Assembly: GCA_937894105.1 (NCBI GenBank)
Contig: CALCTI010000414.1
Span: 1-12,748 of the forward strand
Length of the DNA stretch: 12,748 bases
Direction: 5' to 3'
From: an uncultured cyanobacterium
Lineage (GTDB): Bacteria > Cyanobacteriota > Cyanobacteriia > CACIAM-69d
The position numbers and the translations under genes were made by a program. Shown here one piece after another: positions 7,463 to 12,748 of this stretch (positions within the stretch are counted from its first letter, which is position 1; each line of letters opens with the position of its first letter). The notes under the pieces were generated by a model, which was not told where the DNA came from, did not search any database, and was given only the letters and a program-made list of their open reading frames with translations.

Positions 7463-9157
7463 ATGGGACGCCCAGGGGCTAGGCGCACACCGACCCTAAC
7501 GTTTGACCGCGGCACGTTGGTGCTTCACCCGCCGCCGAAGAATCCCACGGTATTGGCCTTGGCTACCTGGGATGATCGCATTGAAAAATTTCGCATTCCC
7601 GCCTGCCATTACCGCACGTTGGTGGAAACCCTGCAGGCGGACGGTACGGATTTTGTTGACCAGGCTCGGCTGTTTGAGTCGTTAGACCTGGTGCCTCGGT
7701 TAGTGATGACCCCTTATCCTCACCAGCAAGAGGCGCTGGCAGCTTGGAAACGGAGCGATCGCCAGGGGGTTGTGGTATTACCCACGGCGGCGGGAAAGAC
7801 TTATCTGGCGCAGTTGGCGATGGAGGCGACCCCTCGCAGCACGCTGGTGGTGGTGCCGACCCTGGATCTGATGCACCAGTGGTATGCCCATTTGGAAGCG
7901 GCATTTCCTGATATTTCCGTGGGGCTATTGGGAGGCGGGTCGCGGGATGAAACGCCGATTTTGGTGGCTACCTACGATAGTGCGGCGATCCACGCGGAAC
8001 GGCTGGGAGCACGGTATGCCTTGGCAATTTTCGACGAGTGTCACCATTTACCGGGAGATTTTTACCGCACCACAGCAGAGTATCTGATTTCTCCCTATCG
8101 ATTGGGGCTAACAGCGACGCCGGAACGGGCAGATGGGCGACATCGAGATTTGCAACATTTGATTGGTCCCGAGGTGTATCGGCGACGACCGGAAGAACTA
8201 TCGGGTCAGGCTCTAGCGGAGCATAAGGTGGTGCAAATTAAGGTGGATTTGGCTAGCCATGAGCGCCAACGCTATGACGCTTTGATTCAGAAGCGCAATC
8301 GGTTTTTACGAGATAACAATATTTATTTTGGCAGTTTGGAAGGCTGGCAGCGGTTTGTGCAGGTTAGTGCGCGATCGCCCGCCGGAAGAAGAGCTATGTT
8401 AGCCCACCACGAAGCGAAGGGAATTGCTTTGGGCAACGACGGCAAAATTCGAGTATTAAACGACCTATTAGCCAAGCATTTTCCAGACAAAACCCTGGTA
8501 TTTACTAACGATAACGCTACGGTTTATCGCATTTCCCAAGAATTTTTAATACCGGCTATTACCCACCAAACGCCGGTAAAAGAACGGCATTTTATTTTGC
8601 AACAGTTTAAGGGGGATGTTTATCCGGTAATTGTTGTAGCTAACGTGCTGGATGAGGGGGTTGATGTGCCCGATGCGCGCATTGCAATTTTCCTGGCAGG
8701 GTCGGGATCAACACGACAGTTTATTCAGCGATTAGGGCGGATCCTTCGCAAGGGAAATGGAGATAAGCTGGCTATTCTATACGAGGTAATTGCTTCAGAT
8801 ACGGTGGAGGAACGCACGAGCGATCGCCGTCGTTCTACCTCGCCTAAACCGTTAAAATCTGCCAAACCAAAATCCACCCAAACAACCCCCCAATCTAAGC
8901 CCAAGCCTAAGAAAACAAAATTGAAACCGTCTGAAAAGATGCCGGCTCAAGATCCTTTACCTTTGGGTGATCGCGGCGATAAACCCAGTCAACTAGTACC
9001 TGAAGATATCAAAGAAAAAGAATTTGGAACAGTCGTTTCCCTTGAAAAGTACCGTCGACGAAAACAAAATCAGCGGGTATCAGAAAATACTGATGTAACT
9101 TACGATTTTGAGTCGTCTAATTCTGACAATAAGCCAGAGGATAAACCAGAAGATTAA
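7463..9157 (+). CDS. XPB/Rad25-like SF2 DNA helicase with charged C-terminal tail
   Basis: This is a 564-aa superfamily 2 helicase of the bacterial/archaeal XPB type, presumed to translocate on DNA in repair. Order of domains: an N-terminal damage-recognition-like part (LTFDRGTLVL, WDDRIEKFRIPA, about 10-90); RecA-like domain 1 with Q-motif-like PYPHQQEAL, Walker A PTAAGKT at 107-113, DECHH at 191-195 and LTATP at 216-220, directly followed by ERADGR in the place of the XPB RED motif; then RecA-like domain 2 with LVFTNDN, the DEGVDVPDA segment and motif VI QRLGRILRKG from 422. From about 455 to the end, roughly 110 residues are low-complexity K/P/S/T-rich and probably disordered. The tail is more AT-rich than the 5' half of the gene. 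The start lies 11 bp after hisD. XPB-like helicases often pair with a Bax1-type (DUF790) nuclease; none is seen here. Confidence 0.9.
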   Translation: MGRPGARRTPTLTFDRGTLVLHPPPKNPTVLALATWDDRIEKFRIPACHYRTLVETLQADGTDFVDQARLFESLDLVPRLVMTPYPHQQEALAAWKRSDRQGVVVLPTAAGKTYLAQLAMEATPRSTLVVVPTLDLMHQWYAHLEAAFPDISVGLLGGGSRDETPILVATYDSAAIHAERLGARYALAIFDECHHLPGDFYRTTAEYLISPYRLGLTATPERADGRHRDLQHLIGPEVYRRRPEELSGQALAEHKVVQIKVDLASHERQRYDALIQKRNRFLRDNNIYFGSLEGWQRFVQVSARSPAGRRAMLAHHEAKGIALGNDGKIRVLNDLLAKHFPDKTLVFTNDNATVYRISQEFLIPAITHQTPVKERHFILQQFKGDVYPVIVVANVLDEGVDVPDARIAIFLAGSGSTRQFIQRLGRILRKGNGDKLAILYEVIASDTVEERTSDRRRSTSPKPLKSAKPKSTQTTPQSKPKPKKTKLKPSEKMPAQDPLPLGDRGDKPSQLVPEDIKEKEFGTVVSLEKYRRRKQNQRVSENTDVTYDFESSNSDNKPEDKPED

Positions 9158-9200
9158 TCTTAGCGTCTATATTTATGGCGGGATTTACGGTGAAAGCCGC

Positions 9201-9240
9201 AAACTATAAGCCTCAAACCATAAACCTCAAACAATAAAAC
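9201..9240. repeat. degenerate 14-bp tandem repeat across the glcE stop
   Basis: AAACTATAAGCCTC (9201-9214) and AAACCATAAACCTC (9215-9228) are adjacent copies, and a third partial copy starts AAACAATAAA at 9229. The repeat lies between the convergent helicase and glcE genes and includes the TGA stop of glcE (complement of 9227-9229). The gap between the two genes is only about 70 bp. It has no good terminator hairpin that I can find. Confidence 0.55.
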
Positions 9241-10561
9241 AATTAGGGTTAATCAATTGTTGAGGGTCAAATTTTTGTCGCAAAGCGTTCGCCATGCTTT
9301 TTCCCTGTCCAAGATATCCCCAAGGATCAATCTGTTTTTTTAAAGCTTGAGGGGACTCCAGAATGGATAGAAATCCCTGATGAGATTCACAAAAATCGCG
9401 CAGATTGATCAGAGTGTCAACGGTAGGTTTATGGGCGCTAGGAATATAAATTTTTCCCAGTCCGCTACCGCCGCGCACCTGGGCGATCGCTCCAGGGATT
9501 TCCTTCAAGATCAACGATAAAAACTGCGCCACATCCGTCGATATCACCCCAAATTTAATTCGAATATCCCCAGCGTCAGGAGCCTGATTAGGCGAAATGG
9601 GTGGAGCGATCGCCCGATTGACCCGTTGCCAGATTTCCGCCTCTTCGGCACCCCTAAACACTTGCATTGTCAGGTTTTGGGCTGATCCTTGATCCATCAC
9701 CGTCTTCACCTGTACCTCTGTACTGGCGGCCACGGACGCAAACCGTCCCAAAAGCCACGGCTTACCCGCTGCATTGAATAAATCGGGGGGCATGACCATC
9801 CACTCCCAGGCAACGGGGGTTAAGGGGGAATTTAAAACCTGCCGAGTGAGGGCATTTAAGGCGTCCAGTTCTCCGGTGATAGCTAAGGTTTGCCAACATT
9901 CGGGAATGGGGTAGACCCGCCAGGTGAGGCGCGAAATCAGCCCCAAGGTCCCATAAGCCCCCGTAAATAACTTCATCAGGTCGTAGCCAGCGACATTTTT
10001 TACCACCTTGCCGCCCGCTCGCGATCGCTGCCCATCATGGCGTACAAACTCAATGCCCAGGAGCATATCTCGCACTCCACCGTAGCCCTGGCGCAAGCTG
10101 CCCGAATCGGCCGTAGCCACAATTCCCCCCAAAGTCGCCGATTCTGGATAGCTGGGATCCACCGGCAAAAACTGATTGTGGCTCGCCAACTCCCGTTGAA
10201 GCTCTGCCAGGGTCATCCCCGCCTCAGTGCTAATGGTCAAGTCCCCCGTATCCCGCTCCACTACTTGATTAAGGCGATCGCACCGTACTACCAAGTCCAC
10301 CGGCGATCGCGATCGTCCCCACCCTAACTTTGTGCCCCCTCCCGTTGGCATCAGCCGCCAATTTTCAGCGCTGGCCAACCCCATCACCTCAGCCAACTCC
10401 CCTCGTGATGCCGGCGTCACCACCCCTTGGGGGCGAGCCGCTATCTGGTCAATGCCTCGCCCCAGCCAATTTTGCTCCCTTGGAGTTAGTGCCTCCCACA
10501 GTTCCAGGCGATCGCTCCCAAGAACAGACTCCACTTGTGCGACTACTCTTGCTGTTGTCAT
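9227..10561 (-). CDS. glcE: FAD-binding oxidoreductase, glycolate dehydrogenase subunit GlcE type
   Basis: This 444-aa flavoprotein belongs to the FAD-linked oxidase (PCMH-fold) family. It matches the GlcE subunit, which acts with GlcD in oxidising photorespiratory glycolate to glyoxylate. Visible parts are the N-terminal FAD-binding domain with PTGGGTKLGWG (about 72-82), the segment PSYPESATLGGIVATADSG, and the flavin-contact region GGKVVKNVAGYDLMKLFTGAYGTLGLI. A C-terminal cap domain ends with DPQQLINPN. I place the start at the ATG at 10561, with an AGGA 7-8 nt upstream; the frame also permits a TTG two codons earlier. GlcD is not in the window, so the symbol rests on family resemblance; another FAD-linked oxidase is possible. 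A 16-bp palindrome lies 47 bp upstream of the start. The gene is convergent with the helicase gene. Confidence 0.85.
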   Translation of the reverse strand: MTTARVVAQVESVLGSDRLELWEALTPREQNWLGRGIDQIAARPQGVVTPASRGELAEVMGLASAENWRLMPTGGGTKLGWGRSRSPVDLVVRCDRLNQVVERDTGDLTISTEAGMTLAELQRELASHNQFLPVDPSYPESATLGGIVATADSGSLRQGYGGVRDMLLGIEFVRHDGQRSRAGGKVVKNVAGYDLMKLFTGAYGTLGLISRLTWRVYPIPECWQTLAITGELDALNALTRQVLNSPLTPVAWEWMVMPPDLFNAAGKPWLLGRFASVAASTEVQVKTVMDQGSAQNLTMQVFRGAEEAEIWQRVNRAIAPPISPNQAPDAGDIRIKFGVISTDVAQFLSLILKEIPGAIAQVRGGSGLGKIYIPSAHKPTVDTLINLRDFCESHQGFLSILESPQALKKQIDPWGYLGQGKSMANALRQKFDPQQLINPNCFIV

Positions 10562-10607
10562 CGACAAATCCTATACCAACCCTATTTCCAGCAACCACAA
10601 GTTCGCG

Positions 10608-10623
10608 TTGTCTATATAGACAA
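10608..10623. promoter_or_regulatory. 16-bp perfect palindrome upstream of glcE (candidate operator)
   Basis: TTGTCTATATAGACAA is a perfect palindrome with no spacer, ending 47 bp before the glcE ATG. Its centre TATATA could overlap a -10 element on the minus strand, so a repressor bound here would block glcE transcription. The regulator is unknown; the symmetric half TTGTCTAT fits a dimeric helix-turn-helix protein. Confidence 0.5.
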
Positions 10624-11005
10624 ATCGACCACTCAGCTTGTACAGGGATCCAGGCAAAAAACAAATTAAAGTCACCGATAAAACCAGGTACTTTTCAAGC
10701 GTAAAGACACCTTAAAGACAAACAATTTACAGGTATTTAATTATATTGCTTAATACAGAAGTGGCGAACTAATTATTGCTATACACGCCTACCATCATTC
10801 ACTCTCTGAACGACTGTTAACCGATTGATACATGTGATTATGGCGATCGCTCATTCTAGGCACCATGACAATGACAAAGTAATTTCAGTTAGGGATTTAT
10901 GACTCAGAAGGCAAGCAAAAAAAGGTCTTCCAGGGTTAAAAATTACGGTTAATAAATGAGTTTAAAAGAAAAGACATAATGCTTCTCCAAATAGGCAGAA
11001 GAAAT

Positions 11006-11021
11006 TGTGATCCCGATCACG
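11006..11021 (+). promoter_or_regulatory. candidate CRP (SyCRP1-type) binding site
   Basis: TGTGATCCCGATCACG has the core TGTGA-N6-TCAC, with perfect GTGATC/GATCAC arms around CC. It matches the known CRP-family consensus TGTGA-N6-TCACA except for the last base. It lies about 100 bp before the small gene at 11121 and about 445 bp before glcE on the other side, so the small gene is the likelier target. Binding by a cAMP receptor protein is inference. Confidence 0.55.
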
Positions 11022-11120
11022 AAAAGTGTTCGAAATAATCACCACTGATGTTCTGCACCATCACCTACAGGTTTTCAATATCTACCGATAATTTAGATAC
11101 TATTAAGCCTCCGTCTAGTT

Positions 11121-11417
11121 ATGAAAATTCCACTAAATTTGCTGCCGTCGGCATTATCGGACCTGTTTTCACAGGTTATGACCACTGGAAAATTGACTGT
11201 CGCAGATCGCTACGGACTATTAGCAGCTCTGCTTGACGAAACCATTAGTGATGATGAGCTCAACAACATTGATCGTCTCCTTCGCTCTATTCGCCGGGGG
11301 CGAGTAACCCTTGTTAAAGACCTATCCAATACAAACTGCCTTGAGCCCAGCGATGCTTCTTGCTGGAAGATAGATCGTGAACACAGCCGGAAAAAGAAGG
11401 CGGCGCGAACGACGTAG
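11121..11417 (+). CDS. small cyanobacterial-type protein, function unknown
   Basis: This is a 98-aa protein. Residues about 5-65 look like a compact, conserved-style helical domain (LPSALSDLF, then KLTVADRYGLLAALLDE, then LNNIDRLLRSIRRGRV). I recall similar short proteins with this TVADRYGL...DRLLR pattern as uncharacterised in many cyanobacteria, but cannot verify this here. The last 30 residues are variable, and after KIDREHSRKKK the tail is very basic. There is no signal peptide or transmembrane helix, so it is probably cytoplasmic. The ATG at 11121 lacks a clear Shine-Dalgarno. A CRP-type dyad about 100 bp upstream suggests control by cAMP signalling. The 3' end overlaps a doubtful GTG-started ORF by 41 bp. 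I do not know a function; an alternative is a fragment of a longer family member. Confidence 0.6.
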   Translation: MKIPLNLLPSALSDLFSQVMTTGKLTVADRYGLLAALLDETISDDELNNIDRLLRSIRRGRVTLVKDLSNTNCLEPSDASCWKIDREHSRKKKAARTT

Positions 11418-11568
11418 AAAAGCCAGGTTGTTACGCCATTATTCTTACGAATTATTGGCAGAAACTATTGGCAAATTAAACACTAGCAAATTAAACACTG
11501 GCAAATTAAATATTGTCAGATCCAAATTAGCAAGAAGAATCGGCAATAGATATAAGATCAGTTGTTGA
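11377..11568 (+). CDS. doubtful arginine-rich ORF with pentapeptide repeats
   Basis: This is a 63-codon ORF starting at a GTG with a GGAAG 7-8 nt upstream, overlapping the preceding gene by 41 bp in another frame. The product would begin with a run of Arg/Lys (KRRRRERRRKARLLRHY). It then contains three pentapeptide units of the GKLNT type, encoded by a 15-bp tandem repeat, and ends IGNRYKISC. The protein could be a nucleic-acid-binding microprotein, or the frame may simply be an accident of the basic tail and the repeat. I recognise no family. Confidence 0.25.
   Translation: MNTAGKRRRRERRRKARLLRHYSYELLAETIGKLNTSKLNTGKLNIVRSKLARRIGNRYKISC
11470..11514 (+). repeat. 15-bp tandem repeat, three copies
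   Basis: GGCAAATTAAACACT (11470-11484), AGCAAATTAAACACT (11485-11499) and GGCAAATTAAATATT (11500-11514) are contiguous. The first two copies differ by one base, and the third diverges at three positions near its end. The period is a multiple of three, so copy-number change would keep the overlapping ORF in frame. Confidence 0.85.
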
Positions 11569-11608
11569 TTTTTTAACATGCAGCCTGAACGAAAAGTATA
11601 GGACTCAT

Positions 11609-11646
11609 GAAATACACTATTTCACTTCTAAAAAATAGTGTATTTC
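11609..11646. terminator. AT-rich 14-bp perfect hairpin between converging genes
   Basis: GAAATACACTATTT (11609-11622) pairs perfectly with AAATAGTGTATTTC (11633-11646) around a 10-nt loop. It sits between the plus-strand small ORFs and the minus-strand methyltransferase stub, where a bidirectional terminator would be expected. The stem is AT-rich and lacks a long T-run on either strand, so a regulator site or a small repeat element is also possible. Confidence 0.4.
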
Positions 11647-11711
11647 TCCTAAGACATTAAAAATTGGACCAACTGTGTCATTGAGTTGTCATCAGGAAAC
11701 TACACTTATAG

Positions 11712-11963
11712 TTACCCTTGATCCAATGCGAAAATAGCGTAATGTTGCTGGGGTAAAATCTTTGGAGCTTCAGTTAATTTAAGCCCCACCGTTTGCATTT
11801 CTTTTTGCAACTGACGGAGAGACATTTTATGCAGTCGTTTAATTAATACCAGGAGATTTTCTGCCCGGTATTCCAGCACGATCACTCGCCCACCAGGCTT
11901 TAAGGCTCCCGCCACTTGTTGCATTATTTCGTTGGGATAAGCCAGCTCGTGATAAACATCCAC
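11712..11963 (-). pseudogene. class I SAM-dependent methyltransferase, 5' part cut off by an IS6 element
   Basis: Only the last 83 codons remain next to the insertion sequence. They start VDVYHELAYPNEIM, followed by a strand-turn LKPGGRVIVLEYRAE, a helix LIKRLHKMSLRQLQKEM and the end QQHYAIF. This is the C-terminal half of a UbiE/Coq5-like Rossmann methyltransferase. The S-adenosylmethionine-binding N-terminal motifs are missing. The frame continues upstream into the IS end (from 11965 on), but those codons are element sequence and do not resemble the family. The TAA at 11714-11712 is the natural stop. If the break is a simple insertion, the missing 5' half should lie beyond the right end of the IS, outside this window. 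Substrate unknown. Confidence 0.75.
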
Positions 11964-11964
11964 C

Positions 11965-12748
11965 GGTTCTGTCGCAAAAAAGTAGAGCGATAATGTGGAG
12001 GTCAGTGTCCCCGGCTTCCATCTCAAGTTCATGTCCCATGCCGCGCCGTTTAAATGGAAGCATTTTCAAGACGACATCATTCTGCTCAACGTGCGCTGGT
12101 ATTGCCGCTACGGGCTCAGTTACCGGAATTTGGAAGAGATGATGGCCGAACGCGGACTCGGTGTGGACCACAGCACCATCCACCGCTGGGTGCTGCAATA
12201 TGCTCCAGAACTGGACAAACGATGTCGCCGCCATCTTCGTCCCACGGGCGACTCGTGGAAAGTGGATGAAACCTACATCAAAGTGAAAGGGCAGTGGAAA
12301 TACCTTTACCGGGCAGTAGACGAAAGCGGTCAAACCCTAGACTTCATGCTCAGTGCCAAGCGAGATGCCAAAGCCGCGAAACGCTTCTTCAGAAAGGTAT
12401 TGAAGGGGGAACATACCCAAACGCCACGGGTGATTAACGTGGATCAAAATCCAGCCTATCCCAAAGCGGTGAAGCAGCTCAAAGAGGAGCAGCAATTCCC
12501 TCAAACGACTCAACTCAGACCGGTTCGGTACCTCAACAATCGAGTGGAGCAGAATCATCGGCGAATCAAACGGCTGGTCAAACCGGGCTTAGGGTTTGGT
12601 TCGTTCAACACGGCTCGACGCACTTTGAAAGGCTACGAGGCGATGTCCATGATTGGCAAAGGACAGATTTGTGGCGTCGGTAAGAAGGATGTGATGGGAC
12701 AGCTCTCTTTCATCCACTACATCTTCGGAGTGGCGAGTTAACCGGACC
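11965..12748 (+). mobile_element. IS6-family insertion sequence, right end outside the window
   Basis: The left terminal inverted repeat GGTTCTGTCGCAAA starts at 11965. It differs at one base from the GGTTCTGTTGCAAA end typical of the IS431/IS257 branch of the IS6 family. The complete transposase gene follows. The visible 784 bp is close to a full IS6 length (about 0.8 kb), so the right repeat should lie within a few tens of bases past 12748. If it is a simple insertion, the 8 bp before the left end (CATCCACC, 11957-11964) should reappear after the right end. No HIP1 octamer occurs in the element, consistent with recent arrival. Confidence 0.9.
12031..12741 (+). CDS. IS6-family DDE transposase
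   Basis: This is a 236-aa transposase from the ATG at 12031. That matches the usual 230-240 aa and gives the family-like start PFKWKHFQDDIIL. The frame also permits a GTG at 11995 (248 aa). An N-terminal helix-turn-helix region (WYCRYGLSYRNLEEMMAERG, VDHSTIHRWV) is followed by an RNase H-fold catalytic domain. The DDE triad is D79 (VDETYIKVKG), D138 (NVDQNPAYP) and E173 (NNRVEQNHRRIKR), with the expected 34-residue spacing between the last D and the E. The reading frame is intact, so the enzyme could be active and move by replicative (co-integrate) transposition, as IS6 elements do. The gene ends 7 bp before the window edge. Confidence 0.95.
   Translation: MSHAAPFKWKHFQDDIILLNVRWYCRYGLSYRNLEEMMAERGLGVDHSTIHRWVLQYAPELDKRCRRHLRPTGDSWKVDETYIKVKGQWKYLYRAVDESGQTLDFMLSAKRDAKAAKRFFRKVLKGEHTQTPRVINVDQNPAYPKAVKQLKEEQQFPQTTQLRPVRYLNNRVEQNHRRIKRLVKPGLGFGSFNTARRTLKGYEAMSMIGKGQICGVGKKDVMGQLSFIHYIFGVAS

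Larger units (their letters stand above)
10562..11120. other. divergent intergenic region upstream of glcE
   Basis: This 559-bp AT-rich region lies between glcE (minus) and the small gene at 11121 (plus). It holds the 16-bp palindrome near glcE, a direct repeat GACAAATC (10563-10570 and 10619-10626), one HIP1 site near 10843 and the CRP-type dyad at 11006-11021. I see no coding sequence; the plus-strand ORFs that reach into glcE are its antisense shadows. No confident -35/-10 pairs were found. Confidence 0.55.

Noticed and set aside
10330..10704. overlapping ORFs upstream of and antisense to glcE
   Set aside because: They are shadows of the glcE 5' end on the opposite strand, Pro/Ser-rich, with no domain.
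11839..12333. 164-codon minus-strand ORF across the IS boundary
   Set aside because: It is antisense to the IS6 transposase and spans the insertion junction, so it cannot be an ancestral gene.
12741..12748. last 8 bases as the right IS terminal repeat
   Set aside because: The complement GGTCCGGT matches the left end GGTTCTGT at only 6 of 8 positions, and the following bases do not continue as CGCAAA. The true right repeat is probably just outside the window.

Overview
The window looks like chromosome of a cyanobacterium. I counted about 21 copies of the HIP1 octamer GCGATCGC in the first 10.85 kb. The gene set also fits: glutamyl-tRNA reductase, the class II dual-function FBPase/SBPase of the Calvin cycle, an SLH-domain outer-membrane porin and a glycolate dehydrogenase subunit. 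Most of the sequence is ordinary core chromosome. I see no CRISPR array, tRNA, rRNA, phage genes or defence cassette.

Layout. Positions 1-1934 hold hemA and a small lipoprotein gene whose start lies inside the 3' end of hemA, both on the minus strand. Next come glpX (minus, restarted at a GTG at 3411) and the porin (minus, 3714-5342), each followed by a hairpin that looks like its terminator. A gap of about 800 bp without a gene (5343-6137) separates the porin from a plus-strand pair: hisD and, 11 bp downstream, an XPB-like SF2 helicase with a long charged tail. This pair converges on a GlcE-type FAD oxidase gene (minus, 9227-10561). Upstream of that, divergent intergenic DNA contains two strong dyads: a 16-bp perfect palindrome 47 bp from the glcE start, and a CRP-type site (TGTGATCCCGATCACG) about 100 bp before a small plus-strand gene at 11121.

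The right end is different. A small cyanobacterial-type protein gene overlaps a doubtful arginine-rich ORF containing 15-bp tandem repeats. Then come an AT-rich perfect hairpin and the 3' stub of a class I methyltransferase gene, cut at 11964/11965 by an IS6-family insertion sequence. Its left terminal repeat and complete DDE transposase are visible; its right end lies outside the window. No HIP1 site occurs after about 10,850.

How the genes fit together. hemA (tetrapyrroles), glpX (carbon fixation), glcE (photorespiratory glycolate) and hisD (histidine) are housekeeping metabolism of a phototroph and do not form one operon. I found no convincing undescribed multi-gene system. The items most worth checking are the putative regulatory dyads, the IS6 disruption of the methyltransferase, and the small repeat-bearing locus at 11.1-11.6 kb.
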